Positions 1 through 7,466 of a DNA stretch of 34,905 nt are shown here, in pieces. The stretch comes from an uncultured Acetatifactor sp. (lineage in GTDB: Bacteria > Bacillota > Clostridia > Lachnospirales > Lachnospiraceae), in assembly GCA_910585015.1 (NCBI GenBank), contig CAJUCT010000014.1:1-34905 (forward strand), read 5' to 3'. The position numbers were made by a program, and so were the translations under genes. Each line of letters begins with the position of its first letter. The stretch's first letter is position 1. The notes beneath the pieces are model-generated. The model was given only the letters and a program-made list of their open reading frames with translations. It searched no databases and had not been told where the DNA came from.

Positions 1-2
1 CC

Positions 3-115
3 GGTGATAATAATCCGCGTCCAGGCGGTGATGTGAAAGTGCAAATCAATAAACAATCACCGGAACTGGTTGCCGTGCTGACAAAAGCACTGAAACAAAA
101 CGCTATTAGCAGCTA
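3..115 (+). CDS. C-terminal fragment of an unrecognised protein, cut by the window edge
   Basis: An open frame runs in from the window start and stops at TAA 113-115, giving about 37 residues that end in LTKALKQNAISS. The start is outside the window. I do not recognise the family. The fragment reads toward the 3' end of tRNA-Arg from the downstream side, which is where integrated phages or conjugative elements usually end, so it may be the last gene of such an element. Its final codons overlap the first of several CTATTAGCA repeats. Seen: open frame and stop. Inferred: mobile origin. Confidence 0.4.
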
Positions 116-194
116 AAACCTGCTAATTTTGCAATTAGCAGACTATTAGCATCAGCTCTGAAAGTGAAATTTATTGTTCGATTCCCTATTAGCA
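103..194 (+). repeat. Short direct repeats CTATTAGCA, possible integrase arm-type sites
   Basis: CTATTAGCA occurs three times in the same orientation at 103-111, 143-151 and 186-194, about 40 bp apart. A shortened copy AATTAGCA is at 133-140 and an inverted TGCTAAT at 121-127. Clusters like this close to an element end are typical of arm-type binding sites for tyrosine recombinases. No integrase gene is in the window, so the assignment is inference. The rest of 116-262 shows nothing else recognisable. Confidence 0.4.
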
Positions 195-257
195 ACACGG
201 CTGATAATAAATATTCAAAAAATCGAGTCCTCTGATTTTGAGTTTCTTGTTGGGGCA

Positions 258-300
258 AAAAAGGAAAGCATTGAAAAATCCAGTGTTTTCAATGCTTTCC
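258..300 (-). terminator. Rho-independent terminator of tRNA-Arg
   Basis: Perfect 15-bp arms at 263-277 and 286-300 enclose an 8-nt loop. Read on the minus strand, the hairpin starts 2 nt after the tRNA discriminator base and is followed by a run of six T. It closes the tRNA transcript. Confidence 0.85.
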
Positions 301-302
301 AG

Positions 303-376
303 CGTCCCCGAGACGACTTGAACGTCCGACCCCACGCTTAGGAGGCGTGTGCTCTATCCAACTGAGCTACGAGGAC
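303..376 (-). tRNA. tRNA-Arg (anticodon CCT)
   Basis: The minus strand folds into a complete cloverleaf. The acceptor stem is GTCCTCG with CGGGGAC, the D arm is GCTC/GAGC, the anticodon stem CACGC/GCGTG encloses loop CTCCTAA, and the T arm is GGACG-TTCAAGT-CGTCT. The anticodon CCT reads AGG. The discriminator base is G at 303 and CCA is not encoded. The 3' end of this tRNA is a common attachment site for integrative elements, and the sequence just downstream (positions 1-260) looks like an element end. Confidence 0.93.
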
Positions 377-383
377 TTGTATG

Positions 384-405
384 AAAAACTTGCTCATAAG
401 CAAGT
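384..405 (-). terminator. Probable terminator downstream of the DUF3881 gene
   Basis: Arms ACTTGCT (388-394) and AGCAAGT (399-405) surround a 4-nt loop and are followed on the minus strand by about five T. It sits between the DUF3881 stop codon and the tRNA. The stem is short, so it may be weak. Confidence 0.5.
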
Positions 406-444
406 CATTCAGCTATGAGATTGTTGATGTTGCACTTGGCGTTA

Positions 445-1344
445 CTATTCCGTATAATCGGGAAAATTGATAAATCCCTGCAGCCAGATAGTTCCCTTAA
501 ACCTTCTTCCTACCCGGGGTTCTCCCAACATATCTATTATATTGATTGCGACATCAAATGTCAATTCATTACAGCAAATTTTTAATAAAAAAATTTCTTC
601 ACCTGTGATATTGTTCCGGACCTTACTGTACTCCATAATCTCGCCCAACACGGAATAATGGTCACACTCCACACCGTAGGGCATAAAGTAAGTGTCCACA
701 ATACTGAATACGTCTTCCTTCTGTATCTTTTTAGATATAGTACTGTACATATCCATATCTTCCATTGTCAGCATCTCTATGGCATCTTCATCCCCTTTGC
801 GGGCAGCGGCAATCAGGTTAGTGCGATTGGCGGAATCCTGTTTGATCCGCTGTTTCTGCTCTTCATCCTTTTCAATGGGCAGCAATATACTGCCCTGGGT
901 GGACAGACCAGACAGGGTCAGGCTGGTTCCCCGGATGGGAAGCTCCCCACAAAAATGGGCCTTCACATAGGGAATCCTGTTCTGCAGATAGAAAATCAAA
1001 GAAATACCTACCTTGATATCGTCACACACGCCCGCATAGGATTCCCTGGAGGCATGACGCTCCACAGAGACATCCTCCAGACTGGTAATGCCTCTGCCCC
1101 TAAGATAAGGATAATAATATTCATATGTGAATTTGTCTTCCTCGTCAAATTCACCACAGACTGTAATGCCCATATTTTCAGCAAAACCTTTGCTAAATTC
1201 ACCCAGCATTATATCTTCGTCGTTAATGGTATAAGCCCGTTGATCGGCTGTAAGGATTACCTTTTTCAGCAGTTCCTTTAATTTATTTCGATCCGTATAT
1301 TCACTGAATCCTATGGCCCTCATGAATCTATGCAAAGGTTTCAC
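445..1344 (-). CDS. DUF3881 family protein
   Basis: A 299-residue soluble protein with no signal peptide or membrane segment. Its N-terminus (HRFMRAIGFSEY) and overall make-up match the DUF3881 family, found in Lachnospiraceae and relatives, often beside serS. The function is unknown. The start is GTG at 1344, preceded by AGGA at a 6-nt spacing; the first internal ATG, 21 nt further in, has no better site. A highly charged, Lys/Glu-rich linker lies around residues 155-200. The gene follows serS by only 25 bp and is probably its operon partner. Family assignment is from memory of the family; the role is not known. Confidence 0.75.
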   Translation of the reverse strand: MKPLHRFMRAIGFSEYTDRNKLKELLKKVILTADQRAYTINDEDIMLGEFSKGFAENMGITVCGEFDEEDKFTYEYYYPYLRGRGITSLEDVSVERHASRESYAGVCDDIKVGISLIFYLQNRIPYVKAHFCGELPIRGTSLTLSGLSTQGSILLPIEKDEEQKQRIKQDSANRTNLIAAARKGDEDAIEMLTMEDMDMYSTISKKIQKEDVFSIVDTYFMPYGVECDHYSVLGEIMEYSKVRNNITGEEIFLLKICCNELTFDVAINIIDMLGEPRVGRRFKGTIWLQGFINFPDYTE

Positions 1345-1369
1345 CTTCTTTCCTGCTGTCTGTTTTAAT

Positions 1370-2659
1370 CTATTTTCCCTTAGGATAAATTACCTCTTTA
1401 CCTCCCATGTACATGCGCAGTGCTTGAGGAATCTTAATACTGCCGTCCTCCTGCACATTGTTTTCCAAAAACGCAATCAATCCTCTGGGAGTTGCCAAAA
1501 CCGTATTATTCAAAGTGTGTATATAATAGTTGCCGCTCTCGCCTTTTGTGCGGATACCCAGACGTCTGGCTTGAGCGTCGCCCAAAGTAGAACAGGAACC
1601 CACCTCAAAATATTTCTGCTGCCTGGGACTCCAAGCTTCTATATCACAGGACTTCACTTTTAAATCTGCCAGATCACCGCTGCAGCACTCCAATGTACGC
1701 ACAGGAATATCCAGGCTGCGGAAAAACTCCACCGTATAACTCCACATTTTGTTATACCAATCCATAGAGTCTTCCGGCTCACACAGCACTACCATCTCCT
1801 GCTTTTCAAACTGATGTACCCTGTACACGCCTCTCTCCTCGATACCATGGGAACCAACCTCCTTGCGAAAACAGGGAGAATAGGAAGTCATGGTAATGGG
1901 CAGATCTTTTTTTTGTATCATTTCACCCTTAAATTTTCCAATCATAGAATGTTCGGATGTACCGATCAGGAACAAATCTTCATTTTCTATCTTGTACATC
2001 ATTGCTTCCATCTCAGCAAAGCTCATAACGCCATTCACTACATTGCTGCGAATCATAAAGGGAGGTATGCAATAGGTGAAACCTTTGTCAATCATAAAAT
2101 CCCTGGCATAGCTAATCATTGCGGAATGTATCCGGGCCGCGTCACCCATCAAATAGTAAAAACCATTGCCGCTGGTGCGCCCTGCGGACTCTTTGTCCAG
2201 GCCGTTAATGCTGTTCAATATATCGGCATGATAAGGAACCTCAAAATCAGGCACTATTGGTTCGCCATATTTCTGAATTTCCACATTTTCGCTGTCGTCC
2301 TTGCCCACGGGAACAGAAACATCTATAATATTAGGGATCACCATCATAATCTTGGTGACTTTTTCCTGCAATTCTTCTTTAAGTGTTTCCAGTTCCGCCA
2401 GACGTTTTGCCCCTGCAGCCACCTCGGCTTTTTTCGCCTCGGCCTCTTCCTTTTTTCCCTGGGCCATCAATGCGCCGATTTCTTTTGAAAGCTTGTTGCG
2501 CTTTGCTCTCAGATCATCACCTTCCTGTTGGGTTTTCCTGTTCTCCGCATCCAACGCAATTACCTCATCCACCAGAGGCAGCTTCTCATCCTGAAATTTT
2601 TTACGAATATTTTCTTTCACAATTTCAGGATTTTCTCTAAGAAATTTAATGTCTATCAT
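1370..2659 (-). CDS. serS: Seryl-tRNA synthetase
   Basis: A class II aminoacyl-tRNA synthetase that charges tRNA-Ser in the cytoplasm, 429 residues, normal for the family. Residues 1-110 form the N-terminal tRNA-binding arm, a long antiparallel coiled coil rich in Lys, Glu and Ala. The catalytic domain follows, with motif 2 (PCFRKEVGSHG, then GVYRVHQFEKQE) and motif 3 (TPRGLIAFLE). The start is the ATG at 2659, giving MIDIKFLRENPE, because AAGGAG sits at the right distance upstream. An in-frame ATG 24 nt earlier would place the Shine-Dalgarno inside the gene. It begins 20 bp after the HD-GYP gene stop, so the two are probably co-transcribed, and I see no T-box leader in the gap. Confidence 0.96.
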   Translation of the reverse strand: MIDIKFLRENPEIVKENIRKKFQDEKLPLVDEVIALDAENRKTQQEGDDLRAKRNKLSKEIGALMAQGKKEEAEAKKAEVAAGAKRLAELETLKEELQEKVTKIMMVIPNIIDVSVPVGKDDSENVEIQKYGEPIVPDFEVPYHADILNSINGLDKESAGRTSGNGFYYLMGDAARIHSAMISYARDFMIDKGFTYCIPPFMIRSNVVNGVMSFAEMEAMMYKIENEDLFLIGTSEHSMIGKFKGEMIQKKDLPITMTSYSPCFRKEVGSHGIEERGVYRVHQFEKQEMVVLCEPEDSMDWYNKMWSYTVEFFRSLDIPVRTLECCSGDLADLKVKSCDIEAWSPRQQKYFEVGSCSTLGDAQARRLGIRTKGESGNYYIHTLNNTVLATPRGLIAFLENNVQEDGSIKIPQALRMYMGGKEVIYPKGK

Positions 2660-2679
2660 AATACCTATCTCCTTTCCCT

Positions 2680-3729
2680 TCAACCTATTACTTTCTCTAT
2701 AAAAAGATTCTGAACCTTTACCAGGTTCTTGATAATCTCTTTTTTCACCTTGCTGCCGTCTCTATTTTGAATAATCCGCAGTATAGGGCGATCCTGAAAA
2801 TCCTTATTTTGACCCACAACCACGCCAATCTCCCCCTCGCTGGTGAGCACATGGGTGCCCACTGGATAGACGGCAGTAAAATTCAAAAATACATCCACCA
2901 CTCTTCCATCAAATTTTTTATCTTTATAAAATTTCAAAAATTCAATAGCTTCATGTACTTTAATCCTCTTACAGTTGATACCGCATATCATCTCGTCAAA
3001 GACATCGCAGACGCTTACAATCAGGCATTCCAGAGGAATATCTTTCGTTTTAAGAGGATAGCCTGATCCGTTTATCCTTTCATGATGAAGTAAAATGATT
3101 AACTTACTGGCTTCTGACAGCCAATTTTCATCCTTCAATGCGGAATACCCGTATATCGGGTGCTTTTTATACTCTGCTATTTCGTATTCAGACAACTCAT
3201 CTAAGTTCTTATTGAAAAAATCATGGGGCAGATACCGCAGACCAATATCGTGAAGCAAACAGGCCACACCGATGTCATGAATCTTTTCAGATGGAAGTTC
3301 CATTTTCAGCGCCGTTAAAATAGCTAAAGAACAGATGCTGATAGAATGCTCATATATATCCGCATTCCTCTGTTTGATATCATATACCCTTTCAATTACT
3401 TGATCCTTCTCCAATATATTGCTGATAATATTGTCTGCTGTTTTACTCAGTTCCACCAGATTTCCATTGTGTTTGTAAGTGTGTTTTTCAAGGATCTCTT
3501 TTACTTTTTTCTTAGCTGAATGCTCTATATCTGTCTTAAGAATCAGGCATTCATGACTCTCTTCCTCCTCATGGATGCATACCTCCTTGATTCCCAATTC
3601 TTTCAGCTTTTCAATATAATCCACACGGATAACTGCCTCTTCCGGCAAAATAGTCTGATAATCCCAGGTAGTCAGATCTCTGGCTAAAACTTCGTTTCCT
3701 ACCAATTCCTCTACTTTTCTGACAATCAT
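2680..3729 (-). CDS. HD-GYP domain protein, probable cyclic-di-GMP phosphodiesterase
   Basis: A 349-residue protein. Residues 1-110 form an N-terminal region of the type often found before HD-GYP domains. Residues 115-300 are an HD-GYP domain with H160-D161 (LLHDIGLRYLP) and HHERINGSGYP at 215-225, so the metal-binding and GYP signature residues are intact. Members of this family hydrolyse cyclic di-GMP to pGpG or GMP. About 60 more residues, rich in Val and Gly, close the protein. There are no membrane segments. A good ribosome binding site (AGGGG, spacing 5) precedes the ATG. It lies between DUF4446 and serS. Activity is inferred from the motifs. Confidence 0.85.
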   Translation of the reverse strand: MIVRKVEELVGNEVLARDLTTWDYQTILPEEAVIRVDYIEKLKELGIKEVCIHEEEESHECLILKTDIEHSAKKKVKEILEKHTYKHNGNLVELSKTADNIISNILEKDQVIERVYDIKQRNADIYEHSISICSLAILTALKMELPSEKIHDIGVACLLHDIGLRYLPHDFFNKNLDELSEYEIAEYKKHPIYGYSALKDENWLSEASKLIILLHHERINGSGYPLKTKDIPLECLIVSVCDVFDEMICGINCKRIKVHEAIEFLKFYKDKKFDGRVVDVFLNFTAVYPVGTHVLTSEGEIGVVVGQNKDFQDRPILRIIQNRDGSKVKKEIIKNLVKVQNLFIEKVIG

Positions 3730-3776
3730 TTTTACCCCTACCTACATATTGCAGGCTGGCCTGCGATGCTGTGGTT

Positions 3777-4307
3777 TTACTTCTTATCCTCACCCATGGC
3801 AATGGATAATGCTTTTTGTTCTTCTTTTCCTAAAGTAATAGAACATTCACCTGAGATTATTTCTTTTGTATAAGAATAACATCCATCCGTACTATGAACG
3901 GAATTAATGATAAATCCATCGTTATTTTCATTGAGCAGAGCCAGGCTGAAACTCAATTTTCCGCCCATTTGCTGGAAGGCGTCATATTTGACCAGGCCCA
4001 TTTTTTGATAGGCAGTCTCCATCCGTTTATATAAAGTACGAATATCCGCTTTATTCTTATCTGTATTGATTTTAAGAAATTTATTATCTTCAAAAAGAGC
4101 GATGATATCCTGTTCCAAGCTGACGCCATCCTTACCCAGAACAAATTTATCCAGACGTCGCTTCAGCTTCTGTGTCTTCACAATCAGACAGATTACAAGT
4201 ATTAGTAATATGACTAATAACACCGCTAAGCCAATAAAGAAATATCCTATATCTATATTGCCCAAACCAATGGTATTTAGTAATTTGCTGTATCCTGTGT
4301 TGTTCAT
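3777..4307 (-). CDS. DUF4446 family membrane protein
   Basis: A protein of 176 residues, starting MNNTGYSKLL at ATG 4307. GAGG lies 5 nt upstream. The frame stays open a further 147 nt upstream, but that stretch consists of repeats and lacks a start with a ribosome site. One strong membrane segment lies at about residues 20-45 (rich in Ile, Leu, Val), then a charged coiled-coil stretch and a globular C-terminal domain ending in GEDKK. DUF4446 genes commonly follow parA-parB in Clostridia, and this one follows parB by about 160 bp. The function is unknown; a role linked to the origin or to the cell envelope is only a guess from position. Confidence 0.8.
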   Translation of the reverse strand: MNNTGYSKLLNTIGLGNIDIGYFFIGLAVLLVILLILVICLIVKTQKLKRRLDKFVLGKDGVSLEQDIIALFEDNKFLKINTDKNKADIRTLYKRMETAYQKMGLVKYDAFQQMGGKLSFSLALLNENNDGFIINSVHSTDGCYSYTKEIISGECSITLGKEEQKALSIAMGEDKK

Positions 4308-4324
4308 ATTTTCCTCTTCCCAGC

Positions 4325-4349
4325 ATATCACAGTCCCAGACTGTGATAT
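4325..4349. repeat. Perfect 11-bp inverted repeat in the DUF4446 leader
   Basis: ATATCACAGTC (4325-4335), a 3-nt spacer, then GACTGTGATAT (4339-4349). It lies 18-42 bp upstream of the DUF4446 start codon. The form suits an operator or a leader hairpin. No T run follows, so it is not a classical terminator. Confidence 0.6.
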
Positions 4350-4445
4350 AGCGCCAATCGGTATTTGAAACGCCGATTCCAAAATTACCATATTTCTGCA
4401 TAACATGAGCCGTGCCTGTGTTATTGCGTCAATCAGTATTTGAAA
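4339..4445. repeat. Two 32-bp imperfect direct repeats upstream of DUF4446
   Basis: Copies at 4339-4370 and 4414-4445 share most positions, including a common TCAATC/CCAATC core and the end GTATTTGAAA. They are 75 bp apart, and the first overlaps the right arm of the inverted repeat at 4325-4349. They lie in the 164-bp gap between parB and DUF4446. Confidence 0.6.
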
Positions 4446-4471
4446 GTACAGCATTCAAACTTTCCATAAAT

Positions 4472-5359
4472 TTAACCTTGTTTTCCAATCATCTCCAGAA
4501 TTCGTTCCAGATCTTCATGACTATAAAATTCAATCTCTATTTTTCCCGTTCCCTCACCTTTGGAAGTGACTGCTACCTTGGTACTCAGCTTTTGTTTTAA
4601 CTTATCCTCAATGTCCAGATATATTGCCTGTAATGCTTTGTCGTCCAATTTCTTTACCTTGACAGGTTTGTGAAGGTTCTTCACCATCTTTTCAATATCT
4701 CTGACACTGAGTTTTTCGTCAAAAATCTTCTGAGCCAGATTATACTGTTCCTCCTCATCTTCCACAGCCAAAAGAGCCCGGGCATGGCCGGTACTTATCA
4801 TATCATCAATAACCATCTGCTGTACCCTATCCCCCAGCTTCAACAGACGGATTGAATTGGTTACTGCCGCCCGACTCTTGGACACTCTTTCTGCTACTTC
4901 ATCCTGTTTCAGATTAAATTCTTCCAGAAGGCGCTTATAAGCCTGGGCTTCCTCAATGGGATTTAAGTCCTCTCTCTGGATATTTTCGATCAGTGCAATC
5001 TCCACGATCTCCTGATCCGAATAATTCTTAATGATAACCGGCACTTCTTTAAGTCCGGCAAGTCTGGCAGCTCTCCATCTCCTTTCACCTGCAATTATTT
5101 CATAGTAATCTTTTCTATCCTGTACCAGAATAGGTTGTAACAGACCAAACTGTTTGATAGAGTCCGCCAATTCCTGAAGCTTGTCCTCATCAAAAAATTT
5201 GCGGGGCTGTTTTCTGTTTGGTTCCACTTTTGTTATTGCTATAGTGGTTTCCGGAGATTCTTCCTTTACTGCTTCTCTCTGCTTTTTAACTTTTGTTTCC
5301 CCGACAATATTTGGAATCATTACATCCAAACCTTTACCCAATCCTCGCGATGCTGCCAT
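4472..5359 (-). CDS. parB: Chromosome-partitioning protein ParB (Spo0J family)
   Basis: A 295-residue protein that binds parS sites, uses CTP to clamp onto and slide along DNA, and loads SMC near the origin. It starts RGLGKGLD, the usual ParA-interacting N-terminus. The ParB/Srx domain follows, with the CTP-binding motif GERRWRA at 91-97 and ENIQRED at 125-131. A helix-turn-helix lies at about 150-172 (DEVAERVSKSRAAV) with GHARALL at 191-197, then a C-terminal dimerisation domain. AAGGA precedes the ATG by 8 nt. It is downstream of parA in the same direction, but the 330-bp gap between them is filled with three tandem hairpin repeats. parS sites are present at 7418-7482. Confidence 0.95.
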   Translation of the reverse strand: MAASRGLGKGLDVMIPNIVGETKVKKQREAVKEESPETTIAITKVEPNRKQPRKFFDEDKLQELADSIKQFGLLQPILVQDRKDYYEIIAGERRWRAARLAGLKEVPVIIKNYSDQEIVEIALIENIQREDLNPIEEAQAYKRLLEEFNLKQDEVAERVSKSRAAVTNSIRLLKLGDRVQQMVIDDMISTGHARALLAVEDEEEQYNLAQKIFDEKLSVRDIEKMVKNLHKPVKVKKLDDKALQAIYLDIEDKLKQKLSTKVAVTSKGEGTGKIEIEFYSHEDLERILEMIGKQG

Positions 5360-5377
5360 AGCTTCATTCCTTTCTTA

Positions 5378-5689
5378 TTAGAGTTCCGTATATCCCCTTC
5401 CTGTGCACAGGACTCTTGAACATAATCATGCCGCTTCGGCGGCCTGCTTTTGTTCAGTGCACATTCCGGGGATATACTGTCTTAGAGTTCCGTATATCCC
5501 CTTCCTGTACACAGGACTCTTGAACATAATCATGCCGCTTCGGCGGCCTGCTTTTGTTCAGTGCACATTCCGGGGATATACTGTCTTAGAGTTCCGTATA
5601 TCCCCTTCCTGTACACAGGACTCTTGAACATAATCATGCCGCTTCGGCGGCCTGCTTTTGTTCAGTGTACATTCCGGGAATATGTTATT
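5378..5689 (-). repeat. Three tandem 104-bp long-hairpin units between parA and parB
   Basis: Units begin at 5378, 5482 and 5586, each 104 bp and nearly identical. Each folds on itself. In unit 1 the outer arms are GTATATCCCC (5388-5397) and GGGGATATAC (5468-5477), a middle pair is TGTGCAC (5402-5408) and GTGCACA (5457-5463), and the tip is GCCGC-TTCG-GCGGC (5430-5443). An unpaired CAGGA-containing bulge is on one side only. The middle pair changes to TGTACAC/GTGTACA in unit 3, keeping full pairing. The array fills the parA-parB gap and ends next to the parB ribosome site. Strand is given as that of the flanking operon. Confidence 0.9.
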
Positions 5690-6460
5690 TTATTGTTCCG
5701 AATTTTTACGAATCAATTCTTCAGCCAAATCAATATATGCTTCTGCTCCGGCTGATTTTGGATCATATACAGTAATAGGTTGTCCATAGCTTGGAGCTTC
5801 TGCCAGGCGAATATTTCTGGGAATAAGTGTTTTAAATATGTACTGTGTCAAGTTGCTCCTGACATTTTCCACTACCTGTGTAGACAAGTTTGTACGGGAA
5901 TCATACATAGTAAAAATTACTCCTTCCATTTCCAACTCCGGATTCAGCCTCTCCTTTACCAGATTTATTGTATGAATCAACTGGCTGAGTCCTTCCAGCG
6001 CATAATATTCACATTGAATAGGAACCAACACTGAATCAGCCGTGGTCATGGAATTGATGGTGAGCATATTCAATGAAGGTGGGCAATCAATAATAATGTA
6101 GTCGTATTTATCCACTACAAAATCCACTGCATTTCTCAGAATAAACTCCTTACGATCCACACCAATCAATTCTATCTCTGCAGCCGCTAAGTTTACATTG
6201 GAAGGTATAACAGATACATTAGGAATGACATCTGTTATAATGCAGTCGTTAATTGTGCATTCCTCCAGAATCAATTCATAGATGGTTTCCTCCAGGTTAT
6301 TCTTATCAATGCCAAATCCGCTGGTGGTATTCCCCTGTGGATCTGTATCAATCACCAAAACCTTCTTATCTTTTGCTGCCAGCGCAGCTGACAGATTGAT
6401 CGATGTCGTTGTCTTTCCCACGCCACCCTTTTGATTTGCGACTGCAATAATTCTTCCCAT
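5690..6460 (-). CDS. parA: Chromosome-partitioning ATPase ParA (Soj family)
   Basis: A 256-residue deviant Walker ATPase. The deviant Walker A motif KGGVGKTTT begins at residue 11, and the Walker B-like stretch YIIIDCPPSLNML is also visible. It forms ATP-dependent dimers on DNA, partners with ParB, and in Bacillus also controls DnaA. I place the start at ATG 6460 (MGRIIAVANQ), which matches Soj proteins. An in-frame ATG 21 nt upstream has no ribosome site, and AGAAAGG between the two serves the inner start at a rather long 11-nt spacing. An extended -10 promoter lies upstream at about 6509. Confidence 0.95.
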   Translation of the reverse strand: MGRIIAVANQKGGVGKTTTSINLSAALAAKDKKVLVIDTDPQGNTTSGFGIDKNNLEETIYELILEECTINDCIITDVIPNVSVIPSNVNLAAAEIELIGVDRKEFILRNAVDFVVDKYDYIIIDCPPSLNMLTINSMTTADSVLVPIQCEYYALEGLSQLIHTINLVKERLNPELEMEGVIFTMYDSRTNLSTQVVENVRSNLTQYIFKTLIPRNIRLAEAPSYGQPITVYDPKSAGAEAYIDLAEELIRKNSEQ

Positions 6461-6508
6461 AGATTTGTATACCTTTCTCATTTCGTAGCTTTTTTGTAGT
6501 GCTTTTCC

Positions 6509-6517
6509 ATTATATCA
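6509..6517 (-). promoter_or_regulatory. Probable extended -10 promoter of parA
   Basis: On the minus strand TGATATAAT occurs about 50 nt upstream of the parA start: a perfect TATAAT (6509-6514) with TG one base before it. No good -35 is visible, as expected for an extended -10 promoter. Confidence 0.45.
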
Positions 6518-6608
6518 CTAATGGAGATATATAGCTATAGGTAATTTGAAGTTTTTTAAATGTATATTGGAAAGGCTGAAATTTTATTTAAAATTCTAAG
6601 TTCTACCA

Positions 6609-6624
6609 TGTTTCATATGAAACA
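6609..6624. promoter_or_regulatory. parS-like palindrome with altered centre
   Basis: TGTTTCATATGAAACA differs from the perfect parS only in the two central bases (CG to TA), which keeps the palindrome. It is 150 bp upstream of parA, so it could be a weaker ParB site or an autoregulatory site. The assignment is by similarity. Confidence 0.5.
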
Positions 6625-6986
6625 TATATGACTTTTTCTTTCCACAAAGCCCATTTGTTTATAATCTGCATTATCAAAATACATTTTCTACATATTTTAA
6701 TTTCTGCAAAGAAAGTCCAGGAAGGAAATAATTTATCCTTGGGTTTGTCTACAACTGATGAGTAATTTCATTTATCAAGCCTTTAGTTTTTATGGTCTGT
6801 TCCTTAGTAAAGTTTTTCCAAGAAAGCCTTTTTAAACCAGGGATATGGTTTTCATTTTTACAAATATTTTCTTAAGAACCTTATTATATCTAATGAAGTC
6901 TCGGCTCATTCGGTGGCTTGCCCCGCCCCTGTAAGGGGCTATTACTGGTAAAGTAAAAAGATAAAAACTCCATTTCTATTTCTTTT

Positions 6987-7029
6987 CTGAGGTTGGAGGC
7001 CAGGCAGAAATTAAAAGAATTTCGGCCCG
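6987..7029 (+). pseudogene. 43-bp exact copy of the mnmG 3' coding region
   Basis: These 43 bases are identical to the reverse complement of 9991-10033 in mnmG. They encode the same residues in frame (LRLEARQKLKEFRP). Weaker similarity extends about 9 bases to the left. The match ends abruptly at 7029, after which the frame runs ten codons to a TAA. The fragment lacks a start and the rest of the gene, so it is a relic or a product of rearrangement. It is inverted relative to mnmG. Elsewhere in 6482-7350 I see no gene, only AT-rich sequence and a GC-rich hairpin at 6925-6939. Confidence 0.75.
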
Positions 7030-7353
7030 CAAGACCTGCTCCGCGACATAGCGGGTAATTAATTTCTATAGTAATCTTAATTTTTCAAGCCTTCACTTGT
7101 CAACTTTTCATATTCCATGCTGCAATTTTATTTGCTCACATGATTCAAACCCTTTGTTCAAAGTAGGTTGACTAACCAGTATTCTCGTAATATTGGTGCT
7201 TTTTGTTATAAGCTAAAGTGTCTTTTATCAGACCTGCAAGTAAATGGGTTTAAGAGTGCTATCATTTTTTTCACCTTTTCTCCTGGAAAATTTTTAAAAG
7301 TCATTTTAACAAAACTACAATTACATACTCACCAGAGGGTCCTTCTGCCATTA

Positions 7354-7388
7354 TAGAATGTTTCACATTCTATATCCAGATGTTTCAC
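7354..7388. promoter_or_regulatory. Degenerate parS half-sites
   Basis: TGTTTCAC occurs at 7359-7366 and again at 7381-7388. The first sits inside a short inverted repeat, TAGAATG/CATTCTA (7354-7372). Each is a perfect left half of parS without its right half. They may be weak ParB sites or remnants. Confidence 0.35.
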
Positions 7389-7417
7389 ACATTTTATCAC
7401 AAAATCTTGTGTCAAAA

Positions 7418-7433
7418 TGTTTCACGTGAAACA
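7418..7433. promoter_or_regulatory. parS site 1
   Basis: TGTTTCACGTGAAACA is an exact match to the Bacillus-type 16-bp parS consensus. It is the nucleation site for ParB. It lies about 1 kb from parA, in the intergenic region shared with the DegU-like gene. Confidence 0.93.
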
Positions 7434-7466
7434 TTATCTTGTGTTTTCTAATTTAAAATAGGAGAA

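Noticed and set aside
658..1281. Long plus-strand ORF opposite the DUF3881 gene
   Set aside because: It is a shadow frame of a recognisable gene, with no start signal and no family resemblance. The same applies to the long opposite-strand frames over serS, dnaN and gyrB.
2660..2680. T-box riboswitch before serS
   Set aside because: Only 20 bp separate serS from the HD-GYP gene, which leaves no room for a T-box, and no T-box motif is seen before the HD-GYP gene.
3745..3775. Hairpin between DUF4446 and the HD-GYP gene as a terminator
   Set aside because: GCAGG/CCTGC forms a short stem but no T run follows on the minus strand.
5378..5689. CRISPR array
   Set aside because: The units repeat end to end with 104-bp period and no unique spacers, and each unit is internally palindromic.
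5403..5755. Small plus-strand ORFs of 60-75 codons in the parA-parB gap
   Set aside because: They are open frames through the hairpin repeats, repeat the same peptide, and have no ribosome site.
6925..6939. GC-rich hairpin as a terminator
   Set aside because: The 6-bp stem (GCCCCT/AGGGGC) has no T run on either strand and no gene ends nearby.
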